From Rhexocercosporidium sp. MPI-PUGE-AT-0058 (lineage: Eukaryota > Ascomycota > Leotiomycetes > Helotiales), in assembly GCA_020746875.1 (NCBI GenBank), contig JAGTJL010000030.1:186001-250000 (forward strand): 64,000 bases of DNA. Direction: 5' to 3'. A program made the position numbers and the translations under genes. How positions within the stretch are numbered: position 1 is the first letter of the stretch; each line of letters starts with the position of its first letter. Positions 35,438-47,171 of the stretch are shown in pieces. The notes beneath the pieces are model-generated. The model was not told where the DNA came from, did not search any database, and worked only from the letters and a program-made list of their open reading frames with translations.

Positions 35438-38400
35438 TCAAGAGCCGCGGAACAAGAATTGCATATCCTCAGGAGTCAAACTCTCCATAGCCTTCTGGTC
35501 AGAGTTGATGGTAGAGTTGATCATGTTGGCCTTCTTCTCTTGGAGGAGGACCATACGACTCTCAACCGAATCCTCGATGCAGAGACGGGTAATCTGACAA
35601 GGGCGGGCTTGACCAATACGATGGCAACGATCAGCACTCTGCCACTCCGCAGCTGGGTTCCACCATGGGTCGACGATGAAGACCTTGGAAGCCTCGGTCA
35701 AGTTGAGAGCGACACCGCCAGCCTTGAGGGAGACGAGGAAGCATTCGACCTTGACGTCGGTCTTGAAGTGATTAATCGAGGCCTGGCGTTGAGCAGGGGT
35801 CATAGAGCCATCCAGCATAACGGTGGTAATACCAGCACGACGAAGACGCCATTCAACCAACTGAAGCATAGTGGTGAACTGAGAGAAGATGATGCTCTTG
35901 TGGGACATATTCTTCGATCTCAACTCATGAAGATCATGAACAAGAGTTTCGATCTTAGAGCTGGAAGTCCAGTTCTCCATCTTGATGCGGTTGATAATGG
36001 AAGATTTCTTCACTTGCTGCTCATCCTGCTCGATGTCGGGTTGCTCAAGGTCGATTGCGAGAGCAATGTGGCATCGAGGGCAGTCGGGGGTATCTGACAT
36101 TCAGTTAGCAGTAGTCACATGAACGGCGAATATAACATACCAGAAGCAGCAAGGTAACTCTTTGCACATGCACGACAGAAGTCATGCTTGCATCCAGAGC
36201 GAATAGCCTCCTCAGCAGTTTCGTCACAGATGCAGCATACGATGACGTTCTGTCCACCTTCACTGTTCTTCTTCAAAATGAGATCGGGATGGTCAGCAAC
36301 TTGACGCATTTGCATAATCAAACCGAAGATGTTGGCGTAGTTGTTGAGGAGGACACCTTGAGCAACATATGTTTCGAATTTGCGGGTACCACTGTTCATG
36401 ATACTGCCTGCGAAATCGTTCTCCTCCTCGCCGAAAAATTGACGGTCGACATAGATCTCCTTCGCAGGGAGCTCCATGGCTGAAGAGTGATCGCGCTTCA
36501 CGCGGCGAAGCATGAAGCGCCCTGTTAGGATTGACAGCTTGCGGAAGGCTTCCTTACCCGGACCCTGATTTCCGAACTTGATAATGGGGTTTAGCAGCTC
36601 CTGGTTGAAAACAGAGAGATGCGACATGCTGCTGTGATTGCAGGTATTGCATCGGTGCTCCTCATTCATATCCCAGTTCATACATGCACACGAACATTGC
36701 TTACAGAAATAGCAAGCAAATGGCCGAATGTTGAGGAAACGGACCAGGGAGAAGAATTCGCCAATGCGGTTTTGCAAAGGGGTTCCCGAAAGACACCACT
36801 TGTGATCGGCCTTGAGAGCAAAGCAAGCCCTGGCAGAACCAGTAGTACGAGTCTGTGCAATGTTAGTCAGACCAGATGCGTAGGAATGAAAAACAAACCT
36901 TGATGCTATGAGCCTCATCAAGGATCACACGATGGAAGTGGATCTTGTGCATCACGCTCTCTTCCTTGACCAGTTGTCCCTTGCGCTTGAACCCCTTCTC
37001 CTGCTTTCTAAACATGGATTCAAGACTATTGTAGGACATGAGAATGACATCGTATGTTAGAAGCTTTTCGTAGGTGATGTCCTTGACTTGTTTATTAGTA
37101 CCGTGGTAGACAAATGTCTTCAAGGTTCCTTCGGTGTAGTCCTTGATCTCCTGTTGCCACTGCATAATGGCGACAGGAGGAATCAATACAAGAGATGGTT
37201 GCTTAGCGGGGTAATCGGACATAATGAGCGAGACAGCTTGAATGGTTTTACCCATTCCCATCTCGTCACCAAGAAGACCTCCAGCCCAATCAGTCTTCTC
37301 CATGGCCATCATCCAGCCTACGCCTTGAAGCTGGAAGGGCTTGAGCTCCCGAGTGATATTCTTCGGCTGTTCGATGGCGACATCTCCGATCCTGGGAAGG
37401 TTCTCCAGATCAGACCACATGGTGAGCAACTCAGGATGGTGGTTTTCAAGTCTGACTCTAGCCTGAGCCTCCTGGCGAGAGCCAAATCCAGTTGCCTCGA
37501 GCTCAGCAATACGTCGTCTTACATCGCTCTTAGTACGATAAATAGCAGAGGCTCCAGAAGCTACAGCATCGGAATCGGAGACATTTTCAGCATCGGAATC
37601 GATGCCGATGACCTCGGACAGCTCGGTATCAGTTTTGAACACGCTCTCAACATCATCCCCGTCCGAAGGAGCAGAGCCGGGAGTCGAAGATTTGGTGTTC
37701 TTTCTCTTCAATTTAGAAGAGCCACGGGGAGGACGCTTGATACGAAAGCCCGAGCCTGGAGATGATATGCGGTACGGGCTGCTCTTGGACGCTGACTTTG
37801 TGGCACTAGCACGAAGACCAGAAAGGGGCTTGGACCGAACAACGGGGACATCGGAATCATCAGAATCATCGGAGTCATCGATTGTGAGGACCTCCTTCTT
37901 GGAAGAGCGAGAGCTTGAGAATGTAACGAGATTCTTGCCCTTCGAACCAAGTTCAACCTTTGGCTGCGTGGTTTTACGTCGGGAAGATGGGGCTTCGTAT
38001 TCCTCCTCATATTCCTCATACTCATCATCATCGTCATCTACCTCCTCATCATCCTCGTAGTCTGACACAAAGTCTGTCTTGGGAAGGATCTTTCGTGCCT
38101 TGCGAGAAGGTCGGCGGGGAGCAATGTCGGAATCGTCCTCATCCATGGCCATGGAGATAGCGGCAGCATCATATTGGTCTTGGAGATCGCGTGCCAGCTT
38201 TGCATCCGGGCTGTCACTGTCATCGGCATCCTCATCTTCTTCGGAATCAGCAACTCTCTTGCGCTTGCCGATCGAGGTGTTCATAGAGAACTGGCTGTTG
38301 CGAAGAGCCGCAGCTCGAGCCACAGCATTAACAGCTGGAGTAGCCTCACCCATCATGGCTGCTGTGATGCGACCTCTCTTGCTTGTAGATGGCTTTTCGA

Positions 38401-38869
38401 GAATGGCAGGGGTAGCAACAGCACTGGTACCAGGTGTAGAGTATCCACTGCCTTCGTTGAGAGACATGGAGTCTGAAACGGAGGACAAGGAATCGCGACC
38501 CGTGCCTTTCTTCTTGTTGTCCTTCAATTCAATGAATTCGCCGATATCTTGAGCGGAGATGAAATCAGGAATTGAATCGTCGTCGTTGACTGCAGTCGAC
38601 TTGGACTTAGTTGTCAATCGAAGGGTAGTAGTGGCAGATTCGAAGTATCCCGATCGGCGTGTTGCTGTTCCCCAGTTTGTCAGTTCAGGTTCGAAGACGA
38701 TCTTCTGGACAGGAAATCTTGTCGTAGGCAAGGCAAAAGGAGACATGACACAACAGAAGAGAGGGATAGCACCGATGGGACAGTAGCATGACTTACAAGA
38801 AGGTCTGGAGGTAGCTGGAGTGGCAGTCAAGCTGTCCGCCTTGCGTGGTCTGCCTCGCTTTGGCGGCAT
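35438..38869 (-). CDS. RAD16: RAD16 SNF2-family ATPase with RING finger
   Basis: Exons in transcript order are 38869..38797, 38664..36899, 36852..36141 and 36093..35438, giving 1068 residues. The AT-hook-like start [12 protein letters not shown] is followed by a long acidic/Ser-rich region. The SNF2 ATPase core is split by the insertion typical of the RAD5/RAD16 group: Walker [10 protein letters not shown], Walker B-type DEAH, a Cys-rich knuckle ([18 protein letters not shown]), a C3HC4 RING ([11 protein letters not shown] to CPRCH), then the C-terminal helicase lobe ([37 protein letters not shown]). RAD16 works with RAD7 in global genome nucleotide excision repair and acts with cullin-type ubiquitin ligation in yeast. 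The first intron needs the acceptor at 38666-38665 to keep frame; reading through instead would add an unnatural Cys-rich insert. Confidence 0.94.
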
Positions 38870-39904
38870 CTTGGAAGGGACGTCGGTTGCTGGACAGTCG
38901 GCAGATGGCAGATCCTGTCTAGTAAAACAGTAGAGACAGGTGCAATGTCTTCATAAAAGACTGCCTGCAGGATTCGAGGTTGATTGTTGATCCTAGATCG
39001 CTTAGGGGGTGGGGGTGGATGTAGATGTTGTGGATTGGGGTGGGCGCTGCACGATGGCAACTGATTGCAAGGATCGCAGGGCCTTATCAGGGCAATCGAG
39101 GGGTAGGCAGAAGACGTGATACAAGACCACAGAGAGGAGAAGGAGTGGGAATGCTCCGCGAAGGGATGAGGTTGAGGTTGTTGATGAAAGGAGAAAAGGG
39201 GGGGAAAGGAAGTTCACGGTTGGAGAGGAAAGGCGACGGTGGGAGGGCGATTGATTTGCCGCCACCTCGAGACGAGAAAAATCACTTAACGCGAACCGCG
39301 TCTGCACGTGACACAATAGTCTGTGATTGGCTCGCGAACTGCGCTAAACTGGGTCCAGCGAACCTCAGCGCGGCCTAATGAATGACCGACTGACTGACTG
39401 ACTTCCCCTGAGTGAGGGAAAGAGATCAACATCAACAGCAGCGGCCGGGAATGCGTTCACTTGACGCGACATCTAGTTGATGTTGTTGCCATGGTTAGTC
39501 TGTGAGTCACGGCTACTCACGCAATCAGATTTTCTTTTCCCTTTTGTTCATTCATTGATATCCTTAAAGCTATGGTCTTCTTTCTCCTTTCCTCCTACAT
39601 ATTTATTACGAGACGCAACTTTACTCTATATCTAATACTTTGTGCCTGTGCTAGTATACCTCTAGGGAGAGCTACGGCTTTTGTATCCTCTATCCAAAGC
39701 ATTTTCCTTATCCTCATAACTGTTCGATTTCCGTTTAGTGCTCTCCTGTATCAATTGCTTTTGGAGCCTGTCCCTCCTAGATATCAATCAGATACCTCCA
39801 TCCCAGCTGGACTGCTTAACTCCCAAAACATCAGATTATCTCTGCAACGAGAACATGATCTTCTTCTTATCACGTCTCGTACACATTCCTTCACACACAC
39901 GCCC
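38870..39904. other. RAD16 promoter and flank
   Basis: This is the 5' flank of RAD16. It contains a GACT tetranucleotide run (four copies, 39388..39403). ORFs here overlap in several frames and look like chance. The end of the region leads into the 2EXR pseudogene. Confidence 0.5.
39388..39403. repeat. GACT tetranucleotide repeat
   Basis: Four tandem GACT copies lie about 520 bp upstream of RAD16. Confidence 0.85.
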
Positions 39905-40560
39905 ACCCATCTCAAGCTCAGATTCATTCCCCTCTTCCCCAAACACCCACCTGAGATCCGCTCCCTAATCTAGCACCTCTCCCTGCCGCCCCCCCGAATT
40001 GTCTCCCTCGAATCTGCCCAGCTCCCTCCCCTCACAAGAAGCCGTACCCAAATCCGATCCAAGATTGTCAGAATGAATGAAACCTGGCACCCGCCGCCCT
40101 CCAGAAACCCCCTCCTATCCACTTACCCACCGCCACGGTTTCCAAACCGACACACCCACCCCCGCACTCCTCCTCACATGCCGCGAGTCCCACGCCGTAG
40201 CAGCAAACATCTGCTCCCGCACATTCAGCGGCTTCTCTCCGCTCTACATCGCAATACCAGAAGTGTACTTCTCATTCACCCCGCGGCACTTTATTTCTCG
40301 ATAAAATCTGCCGCTCAGAACCACCATGCAACCTCCGTCGTCCACCGCAGAGATTCAAACGGATCGATCTAAAGATATGCTTAGCATCTAACCTGAAGAG
40401 CAAGCCAAATATATTCAAGAACATCGAGAACCTTGCTTTGCGCTATAGATCCCGAAACAATTAACCAACGGGCGGGTTAGTCGCCATACTATCACGCGTC
40501 CTGCCTTCCTTCCCAAACTTGAAAAGCCTCACCATTGTCGGCGAGACGTTGGAGCTTTAA
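39905..40560 (+). pseudogene. Broken 2EXR-domain family gene
   Basis: Three reading frames in order carry pieces of one protein. Frame one has the 2EXR opening FPLFPKHPPEIRSLI, then TAG at 39971 where the family has Trp (TGG), then HLSLPPPRIVSLES. A second frame has LLLTCRESHAVAA, the second conserved 2EXR segment. A third frame (from about 40275) has RFKRIDLKICLASN and, after an in-frame TAA at 40462, LVAILSRVLPSFPNLKSLTI. Thus there are at least one nonsense change, two frameshifts and a second stop. 2EXR proteins form a large fungal family of unknown function. The start codon of the ancestral gene is not clear. I give no repaired sequence. Confidence 0.78.
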
Positions 40561-41739
40561 CGCAGGACCAGGTCCGCTCACACCTAGCTAGTCATGCTGA
40601 TCTATAGTATTTATCAGGACTAAAAATGGTGAAGGGATGGTTATATCTAGATGGCCTCCTCGTTGATTCTTGTAGGCAGTGGTTTGAAAGGCGGTATGGA
40701 AGATGGAAGATGTGATTGGGTTGAGAAGGTAGGAAGGAGATTGGACTGGATGTGGTACCGGGGCTGAGGGGACTTGCATTAGAAGGTTTTGACTACAGCG
40801 GGATGGAGGGAGAGGATTTGGCAGGAGGCGAAGACGAGGGCGGCTACGAGTATGGCGGGTGGCGATGGAGGTACGGAGGAGGTGCTTGAAGGGTTGGATG
40901 GCACTGGCGAGAATTCGCTGTTTTTTCATACCCAAGACTTGGACTTTTGGTCTTGTTGAGTTTGTTGTACATCCAATAGCACCTGCCTACATGTAGCTCA
41001 AGTAAAATATCAAGGCTGTAGATATTAAGCGGAGACACAGGACTCAAGCCCTGAAATCAAATCAGATTCTGTAAGACTTACAAATTATGTGGTTCATAGG
41101 TAGGTGTGGAACCTCGAAAACCCAAAACATGAAGAGCTAAGCGAAACCCAAAAAAAGTGCCAAAAAGTAAAGAGGAAGAGAAGAACAAGGAAAACAATAT
41201 ATGAAATGGAATCCATTACATCTCCGTAGAATCAAAACGAATCGAAACCAACCCGCCCAGAAAATTGATGAACGAAGCCAAAAAAGAAAAAAAATTGCAT
41301 AGATTGCGCGTCCACGTTCTGTGCATTTTTAAGGTCGATGTTACCAGTTTCCGCCCGCCTGGAACCAACCTGACAATCGTAGCGTTCTTAGATTTCCTAT
41401 TCGGTACTTTCTGCTGGCCCACTCGGCCACAACGTTTCCTATGCCCTAAGGTATGAATGGTGCGCGGAAATGCTAATTTGGTCCATAAACCACATAGCCA
41501 GGAGCCGAATTTTTACCGGGAGATGGCTGGGAGGTGAACTCATGTCAACAAGATCACCTTCAGCCCACCGATTCTGGCCACGTTTGACATTCACCTACGA
41601 TAGAGATAGGGTAAAGTATTTAATTATAATCAAGAAGGGATATTTCGCCTACTTGCAACCTCTCAATCACATCAACACCACACATTCTTCCCTCCGTTCT
41701 TTGCTCCCCTAACCTGCGCCAACCAAAATCTCTGGTACC
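40561..41739. other. Intergenic, 1.2 kb
   Basis: This is the flank between the pseudogene and the next gene. Overlapping minus-strand ORFs at 40588..41047 have low-complexity composition and are likely chance. Nothing recognisable. Confidence 0.5.
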
Positions 41740-43113
41740 ATGAAGCTAGATCGTCGATTTGGGATTCTGCTGAACTGCAGAACCCAGATCGACAAGATCT
41801 CTAAAAGAATTTGCGACACTCACCATGAAGTCGGGTTGGAGGAAATGGAGCAGGTCGACGAACTTCTAGCAGCACTTCACCAATTCATGGAAGGGCAGCC
41901 GGTTGATGACCCGCTCTATCCAGGTGAGTCTACACGACGTTCATTCATACATTACATTTGCTGCCAAAGTGCATTGCTAACCACGCTTACTTCTCTAGGT
42001 GGTCCACCAGCAAGTGTCGTGGAGAGAATCTGCGGCATGTACGACAACGATGCCTCATCAGAAGACGAATCCAGCGATGATGAAGATCTGCCACCTCGAG
42101 CAGAATGCAACCCTACCAACTGCATGACATCTATTGAGATCGACAAAATAAGCCCTCCTCAAAGCAATATCACAAATTCCGATCTCGAAGTCGCGAAATC
42201 CACAGCGTCAATGGGGCTTCCGAAGGAAGTCCATAACATAGCGACACCTCCCGAACATCACAGCCATCTCAGCCTCCAAGAAACAAACGCGAGAAGGTCA
42301 AACAACCCAAGTCAAAAGCATCTGTTGCATCAAGAGCAAAATCCGGAGATGAGAACAAACCCAAAGAAATCAGTGGAAATACTGCGTCAAGCCCGAGTAT
42401 GGCCACGAAGAAGCCAATTTCAAGGAAGAAAGCATCTCTGAAGTAAGTTTTCCCTCTTCCTACACATGTTTCAATCCATGTGAATCAACTACAGAGATCC
42501 AAACCATTGTCTCTTCGATGCTGGCTGATTCTGTTCATTTCCCAAAACTTGGTAGGCTTTGATGATTAATATTTAGGTAGAATCCCACGCGATGAACGCT
42601 CAGTGTTAATTCTGGAGCGCCGTGAAATGGCCGGTCTACCCCTCAGCTCACGGCCAGCCCCGATTCATAAATATTCGCTACCTGGATCTCGTCGAAGGAT
42701 CTGAAGTGATGAGAGACATCTTCACGTTGAAGGCTCTAGGTGGGTTGGAAGATAAGAACGATAAGACGGACTGTATCATTTACGACCCAAAGACACCTTA
42801 TGTCTCGAAGCGGTACATCAGAGACCTTGTCATCTACCTCCCAACTCTTGTGGCATCGAAATTCGCTCAAGGCCGCAAACACTACGGTGCTATCCAAAGT
42901 CTCTCGAGTGAGGAGTTGTGGGCTGGACTGCAGTGCTGGGCGGGTTGGTTGAAGGATGGCAGGATTGAAGTTGGAACTGACAAGGGGGCTAGGCGAGGAT
43001 GTTTGTTTACTGCTGCATTTTTGCATACTCCAGATGACTATTTAATGGGCGTTCTCGAGCGAGTTCCAAAGCAGAAGTTGAAGAGAAAGCGTGGAGAATA
43101 CGAGGAGTGCTAA
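41740..43113 (+). CDS. Hypothetical protein, one intron unresolved
   Basis: Exon 1 41740..41923 joins at 41999 (GTGAGT donor, TAG acceptor) to an acidic stretch (DNDASSEDESSDDEDLP). Between about 42205 and 42270 the protein-like reading switches frame into a Lys-rich stretch (KREKVKQPKSKASVASRAKS), so a very short intron or a frameshift lies there. From 42442 a GTAAGT intron to 42617 keeps phase and joins ASLN to AVKWPVYPSAHGQPRF, leading to a 165-residue C-terminal domain with GLEDKNDKTDCIIYDP and RKHYGAIQSLSSEELWAGLQ. I recognise no family. The acidic and basic low-complexity middle suggests a nuclear protein. If the frame switch is real damage, the gene is a pseudogene. Confidence 0.6.
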
Positions 43114-43660
43114 GAGATATTACTTGTATAAGACGACAGAAGTAGTGTACAATAACCCTGTTACTGTAATTCAAGGGGCGTGTTTTATTCACGTGACTCG
43201 CGGGGTGAAGTTCCTCCGCCAAGCACATCAATTGCGTGTCCTATTTCTCTCCTACTACTGGTCAATTTACGTACTACTCAAATATCCAACCAAATGCATC
43301 GCATCATCGTCGCATTCATGTAGAGACGCAAGCCTTCCCTCGGAGCTGAATGCGCGAACCAATGGCATGCTCTCAATCCTCGCTGCCTTGAATGTGCGTA
43401 AGCTTCAGCCTTGCCGCGTACCCCACTACGACCTCCCTGTTTGATCGAACCAGAATCGCAAGCAAGTTGAAGAATTCGAGATTAACTTAAATACTACGTC
43501 GAACTCTGGAGATTAGACATTTCGCTCAATTCTAGTTCCAATCGCTACTCAGCACCAAGGTCTCATCAGCTGCTACAAATTCAGAAATCCTCATTTCCAA
43601 ACTCCATCATCAGAAACAATCAAAAAATAGAAGCGATAAATAGGAGGATCACAAGCAATC
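43114..43660. other. Intergenic, promoter of the bactofilin-like gene
   Basis: No gene is visible. The leader just before the ATG is A-rich, typical of fungal 5' untranslated regions. Confidence 0.6.
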
Positions 43661-44742
43661 ATGACGCTCATTCCAGCCGACGCAAAAGATTCCAAACACG
43701 GATCAGACCAATACCCCGACCCAGTCGCACGAGAAACCACAAATCCATTCCCCAACCCCATCCTCCCAAATGCCTCCCTTCAGGACCAGAACGCACACTT
43801 CTCCCCCCCTCCCTATTCCGAGACCGACTCAAACTCACACACCCTCCCTCTGGCCGAAAATAACACCCAGCCCTCATATTCCGGCCCCTCTCCCTCCATC
43901 CCAGACGTCGCCACCGCGTTAACATCAACACCACAATCCAACGCCGTCTCCGCCTCCAGCTCAGTCAACCTCACTGGCCCCCTGCACATCACGGGATCAG
44001 TGAAATCTTCCTCCTCCATAACGCTCAAGAACCACATCCGTGTTGACGGCAAGGTCGATTCGAGTAGTTATATCTGGTTGGAGGGCGAGATTTTCGTGGA
44101 TGGGAAGGTGGATTCGAGTAGTAAGGTTACGTTGAGAGATGGGGTGAGGGTCGAGGGGAAGGTGAATGCTAGTGGCGCTGTTGAGTATGCTCCCTCACGT
44201 TGTGGCCCCCGGGTTTCATCTCCGACTCCTCAAGGACAAGAGAGAGTAAAATTATTGACATAATTTTAGGCTGAGCAACGGCATCCACGTCTCCGACAAA
44301 GTCGACGCCAGCGGCGCCATCTCCCTCGCAGGCGGCGCGAGAGGTATCTTCATCGGCGGCAAACTCTCCAGCAGCGGCTCCATCGACATCACAGGCCGTG
44401 TCGAGGTCCTCGGTCCCATCAAAGCCAGTGGGAGTCTCCGCATCAGAAGCGGTGAAGGGAAAGCTGTCATGAAGCTAGGGACGAAGGTTGAGGCTTCGAG
44501 TGTAGCTATGGAGGGTGATGTTGAGGCTAGGTGAGTTTGCTCGTATGTGATGTGGGAAGAGAGATGAGTGCTGACGGTGTGTGTGTAGTGGGAATCTTTA
44601 CATTTCGAGAACGCTGAAATTGAAGGGGAATTTGCATGTTAGTGGTGATTTGGAGATTAAGGGCGATTTAATCATGCGGAAGGGGGATGTGGTTAGTGTT
44701 GCTGGGAAGAAGACTATTCATGGGAGCATCAAGGAAGTTTGA
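43661..44742 (+). CDS. Bactofilin-like beta-helix protein
   Basis: Exons 43661..44184, 44270..44530 and 44589..44742 give 312 residues. About 95 residues of Pro/Ser-rich disordered sequence precede a regular repeat of 18-residue rungs with the pattern I/V-x-V-x-G-K-V-x-x-S-S/G-x-I-x-L (for example IRVDGKVDSSSYIWLEGE, FVDGKVDSSSKVTL, RVEGKVNASGAVE). At least seven rungs are visible, two of them across exon junctions. This is the signature of a right-handed beta-helix of the bactofilin/polymer-forming cytoskeletal type. In bacteria these proteins form nucleotide-free filaments near the membrane. There is no signal peptide. Assembly into filaments in the fungus is inference. Similar repeats could also occur in other short beta-helices. 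Confidence 0.78.
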
Positions 44743-45215
44743 TCCTGTGACGAGAACCATTTCAACTGGTACCTGGAGAGAAGAGTAGTGGAGCTGATCA
44801 GGGGAAATCAGAGGGAGAGTAAAGAATTGAATGTACTGATACCCTTTAATAAACGAATTTCACTTTGGCTTTGAACGAAGTAATGAGGGAATTGATTCGG
44901 GATTGGAACGTAGAAACATATCCCACAGAAGGAGAAGGCCTTAAATCTCGAGCAGTACAGGAGAAAGGATATGTCTACGCTACGTGGCGGAAGCAAATGA
45001 AATATCCTCTCAAACACAGGAGAGAAATTAAAATCAATCCATTACTCGACGAGAATATCTCATGACTACTGTACATCTGTACATCAATAGATACCGAGGA
45101 CAACAACTGCAAATGATTTGTAGAATCAAACAAGAGCCCATCAGTAAGAAAAGACAACAGGAAGTAAAAGAATCGAAGCGTAGCGTAGCGAACCCCTGAG
45201 AATCCGCCAAGAAAT

Positions 45216-45638
45216 TTATTCGTCCTCCTGAACTTCGGAACACCCGCCACGGACGAACAAACGGGGTTCGGAGTTCAATCCACCATGGTAGGTTAACCAA
45301 GAATCGAACGCCGTGCCCGCGCCCGCCAAAGGAGCTGGAAGCTTCTCCAATGGAACTCCGATACCGCTTGGTTCAAGCCACAGTAAAATTTCTTTTGCTC
45401 GTACACGTGCAATGCTAAATAAAACTCTGGAATCCACGGTCACCGTTCACCAGTCGTTCTGTCCCATGCCTTGCAGGTTGCACAGGAAGAATTAGAATTT
45501 TCGCTTAGTGCCACTCCCGCCTTGGACGGACTCGAGCTCGAACCAAGCCAAGCCAACGCAGGCGAACCGGGGGGGAAAACTCTTACCCAGGATCGTAAAA
45601 TACATCCATCCAAAACACCACGCTGTCGTACCATGCAC
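45216..45638 (-). CDS. Possible 3' exons of an unrecognised gene
   Basis: Exon 45638..45587 reads AWYDSVVFWMDVFYDP; a GTAAGA donor and TTTAG acceptor join it in phase to 45414..45216, which reads IARVRAKEILLWLEPSGIG and ends GGCSEVQEDE at a stop. The joined piece is about 83 residues and looks like real protein. The exon start at 45638 follows a TAG acceptor, so more exons should lie upstream, but I could not find them. It may be a partial gene or a remnant. No family is recognised. Confidence 0.35.
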
Positions 45639-46735
45639 CTAAACGGAAAAAAATCTCACAATGTTTCATTCACAGCGAGTTTTTCAACACGATGGACGAC
45701 TTTTAGGTAATTATTGACACATACATCGAATATCGAAAGCTTGTTTTGTTTTTACGGGGCCCTGAAAATTAATTCTACGGTGAGGTGAGCCTATGGTTCG
45801 CACGTGGAAGAGAGGACTGGATACTGCTGGTGGTGGATCAAGCGGCTCCATGTTGCAAAAGAGTCTGGACTCTGGACCCGTATGGGTTTGAAGGCGTGAG
45901 CTGGAAGTGAGACGAGGCGGAACGAACCCAGGATCCATAAAGAGGCGTGAATAGCCGTGGCGTGGCCTAGGTATGACTATGGTGTTTCTAAATCCAGCAT
46001 TGTTATTACCCCATAGTCAGCAGAATTTTCCAGTGTTTTCGAAAGAAGCGTTGAGAAAGAAAGAATAGAATTTTTACAAAGTAATTACCTAGGTAGTTGG
46101 GTAGGAATTTGTTGGAACAGGAACAGGAGTTCGAGCGATACGAAATTGTGAGGCGTTATGATGTCATTGGGAAAATTATTCAGCTTGTACCTGTGCAGTG
46201 GTTGGGATTGTGACGAGTTGGTAGCCAATGAAAGGCGTGGATAGACAGAGAATGTTCGATTGGTAATCCTTGCGCCCTATGGCTTGACTTGACTTGACAT
46301 GAGCACCTCATCGAGCACATCACCCTCACAAGTGACACAACACAGTCATGAAGCCACGCCCTTTCAATTATTGGTTCAATCAAGCTCCAGCCATCCTCAA
46401 CGTGAGTACCTCCGTCAGTAATTCGCGCTGTACCTGGCAGGGCTGGTCAGGGACGATCGCATGATCCATGTCAGGGATGTTCGGGTATGTGCCGGGTAGG
46501 GCGCACACGGCCACCACGGCGTTCGGTTCGGCTTTGTTATGTAATTGACGAGAAATCGTCATGTTGTTTTGTGTCAGAGGTACTCGCTTACGGGTTAGCA
46601 AGGGGAGGATGTGAAAATTTGGATGAGTCGTCGCTTCGTCGTCTGACTACCGTACTACTGTTCAGGGAGGGCGTGTGAGCGTGGATGGATGCATGGACTT
46701 AACTTATGGGGATTAGTATGATGGGTGGGAAAAGG

Positions 46736-46743
46736 ATATATAG
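46736..46743 (+). promoter_or_regulatory. TATA box of the 81-aa gene
   Basis: TATATAGA lies about 185 bp before the ATG. The leader that follows is rich in CA and AAC words, a pattern seen in strongly expressed fungal genes. Confidence 0.45.
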
Positions 46744-46925
46744 AGAGGGCAGCTGCTTGATGGAATGTTTTCTTTTCGGTATCAGATCACATCAGAACAT
46801 CATCAGAACATCAGAGCAACACAACAAACACACACTACTTGCCACTTCGCCTCAAACAATCAAAACACACTCTTACTTCCTCCTTTCACAACAAACAAAC
46901 AAACCAACCACACACCACCCACAAA

Positions 46926-47171
46926 ATGTCTGCCCTCTCCACCGCACTCTTCCTTGAGCACCCAGAAGTCGACCCCGTCTTCCAAAAGATGTCTATGGAG
47001 AAGACCTCAATGGAGAGCTCGCACTCTGCCCGCTCCGCCACTTCCTCCGAGAAGCACACCGGCACCTTCCACAAGATCGGACAGAAGATCGCAAAGGCGG
47101 CGAAGGAACACCACAAGAGTGTCAACTCGGCTTTCACTGCTTACTACGGACTGCCAGCTACGCGCCAGTAG
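46926..47171 (+). CDS. Small protein, 81 aa
   Basis: The ATG in ACAAAATGTC context opens an 81-residue single-exon frame. It has a Ser-rich middle (SMESSHSARSATSSEK) and a basic amphipathic stretch (HKIGQKIAKAAKEHHKSVN), ending TAYYGLPATRQ. There is no signal peptide. TATA box, CA-rich leader and good start context support a real, perhaps strongly expressed or stress-induced gene. I do not recognise the family. Confidence 0.7.
   Translation: MSALSTALFLEHPEVDPVFQKMSMEKTSMESSHSARSATSSEKHTGTFHKIGQKIAKAAKEHHKSVNSAFTAYYGLPATRQ

Larger units (their letters stand above)
44743..46925. other. 2.2 kb region with one doubtful gene
   Basis: Apart from the possible minus-strand exons at 45216..45638 (listed separately), only short ORFs are present. 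The part just before 46926 is the promoter and CA-rich leader of the next small gene. Confidence 0.45.

Noticed and set aside
37602..38552. Plus-strand ORFs of 152 and 157 residues
   Set aside because: Antisense to the acidic N-terminal half of RAD16; Ser runs come from the complement of Asp/Glu codons.
39572..39904. N-terminal extension of the 2EXR reading frame
   Set aside because: The frame is open but reads as hydrophobic, low-information sequence and does not resemble the family start.
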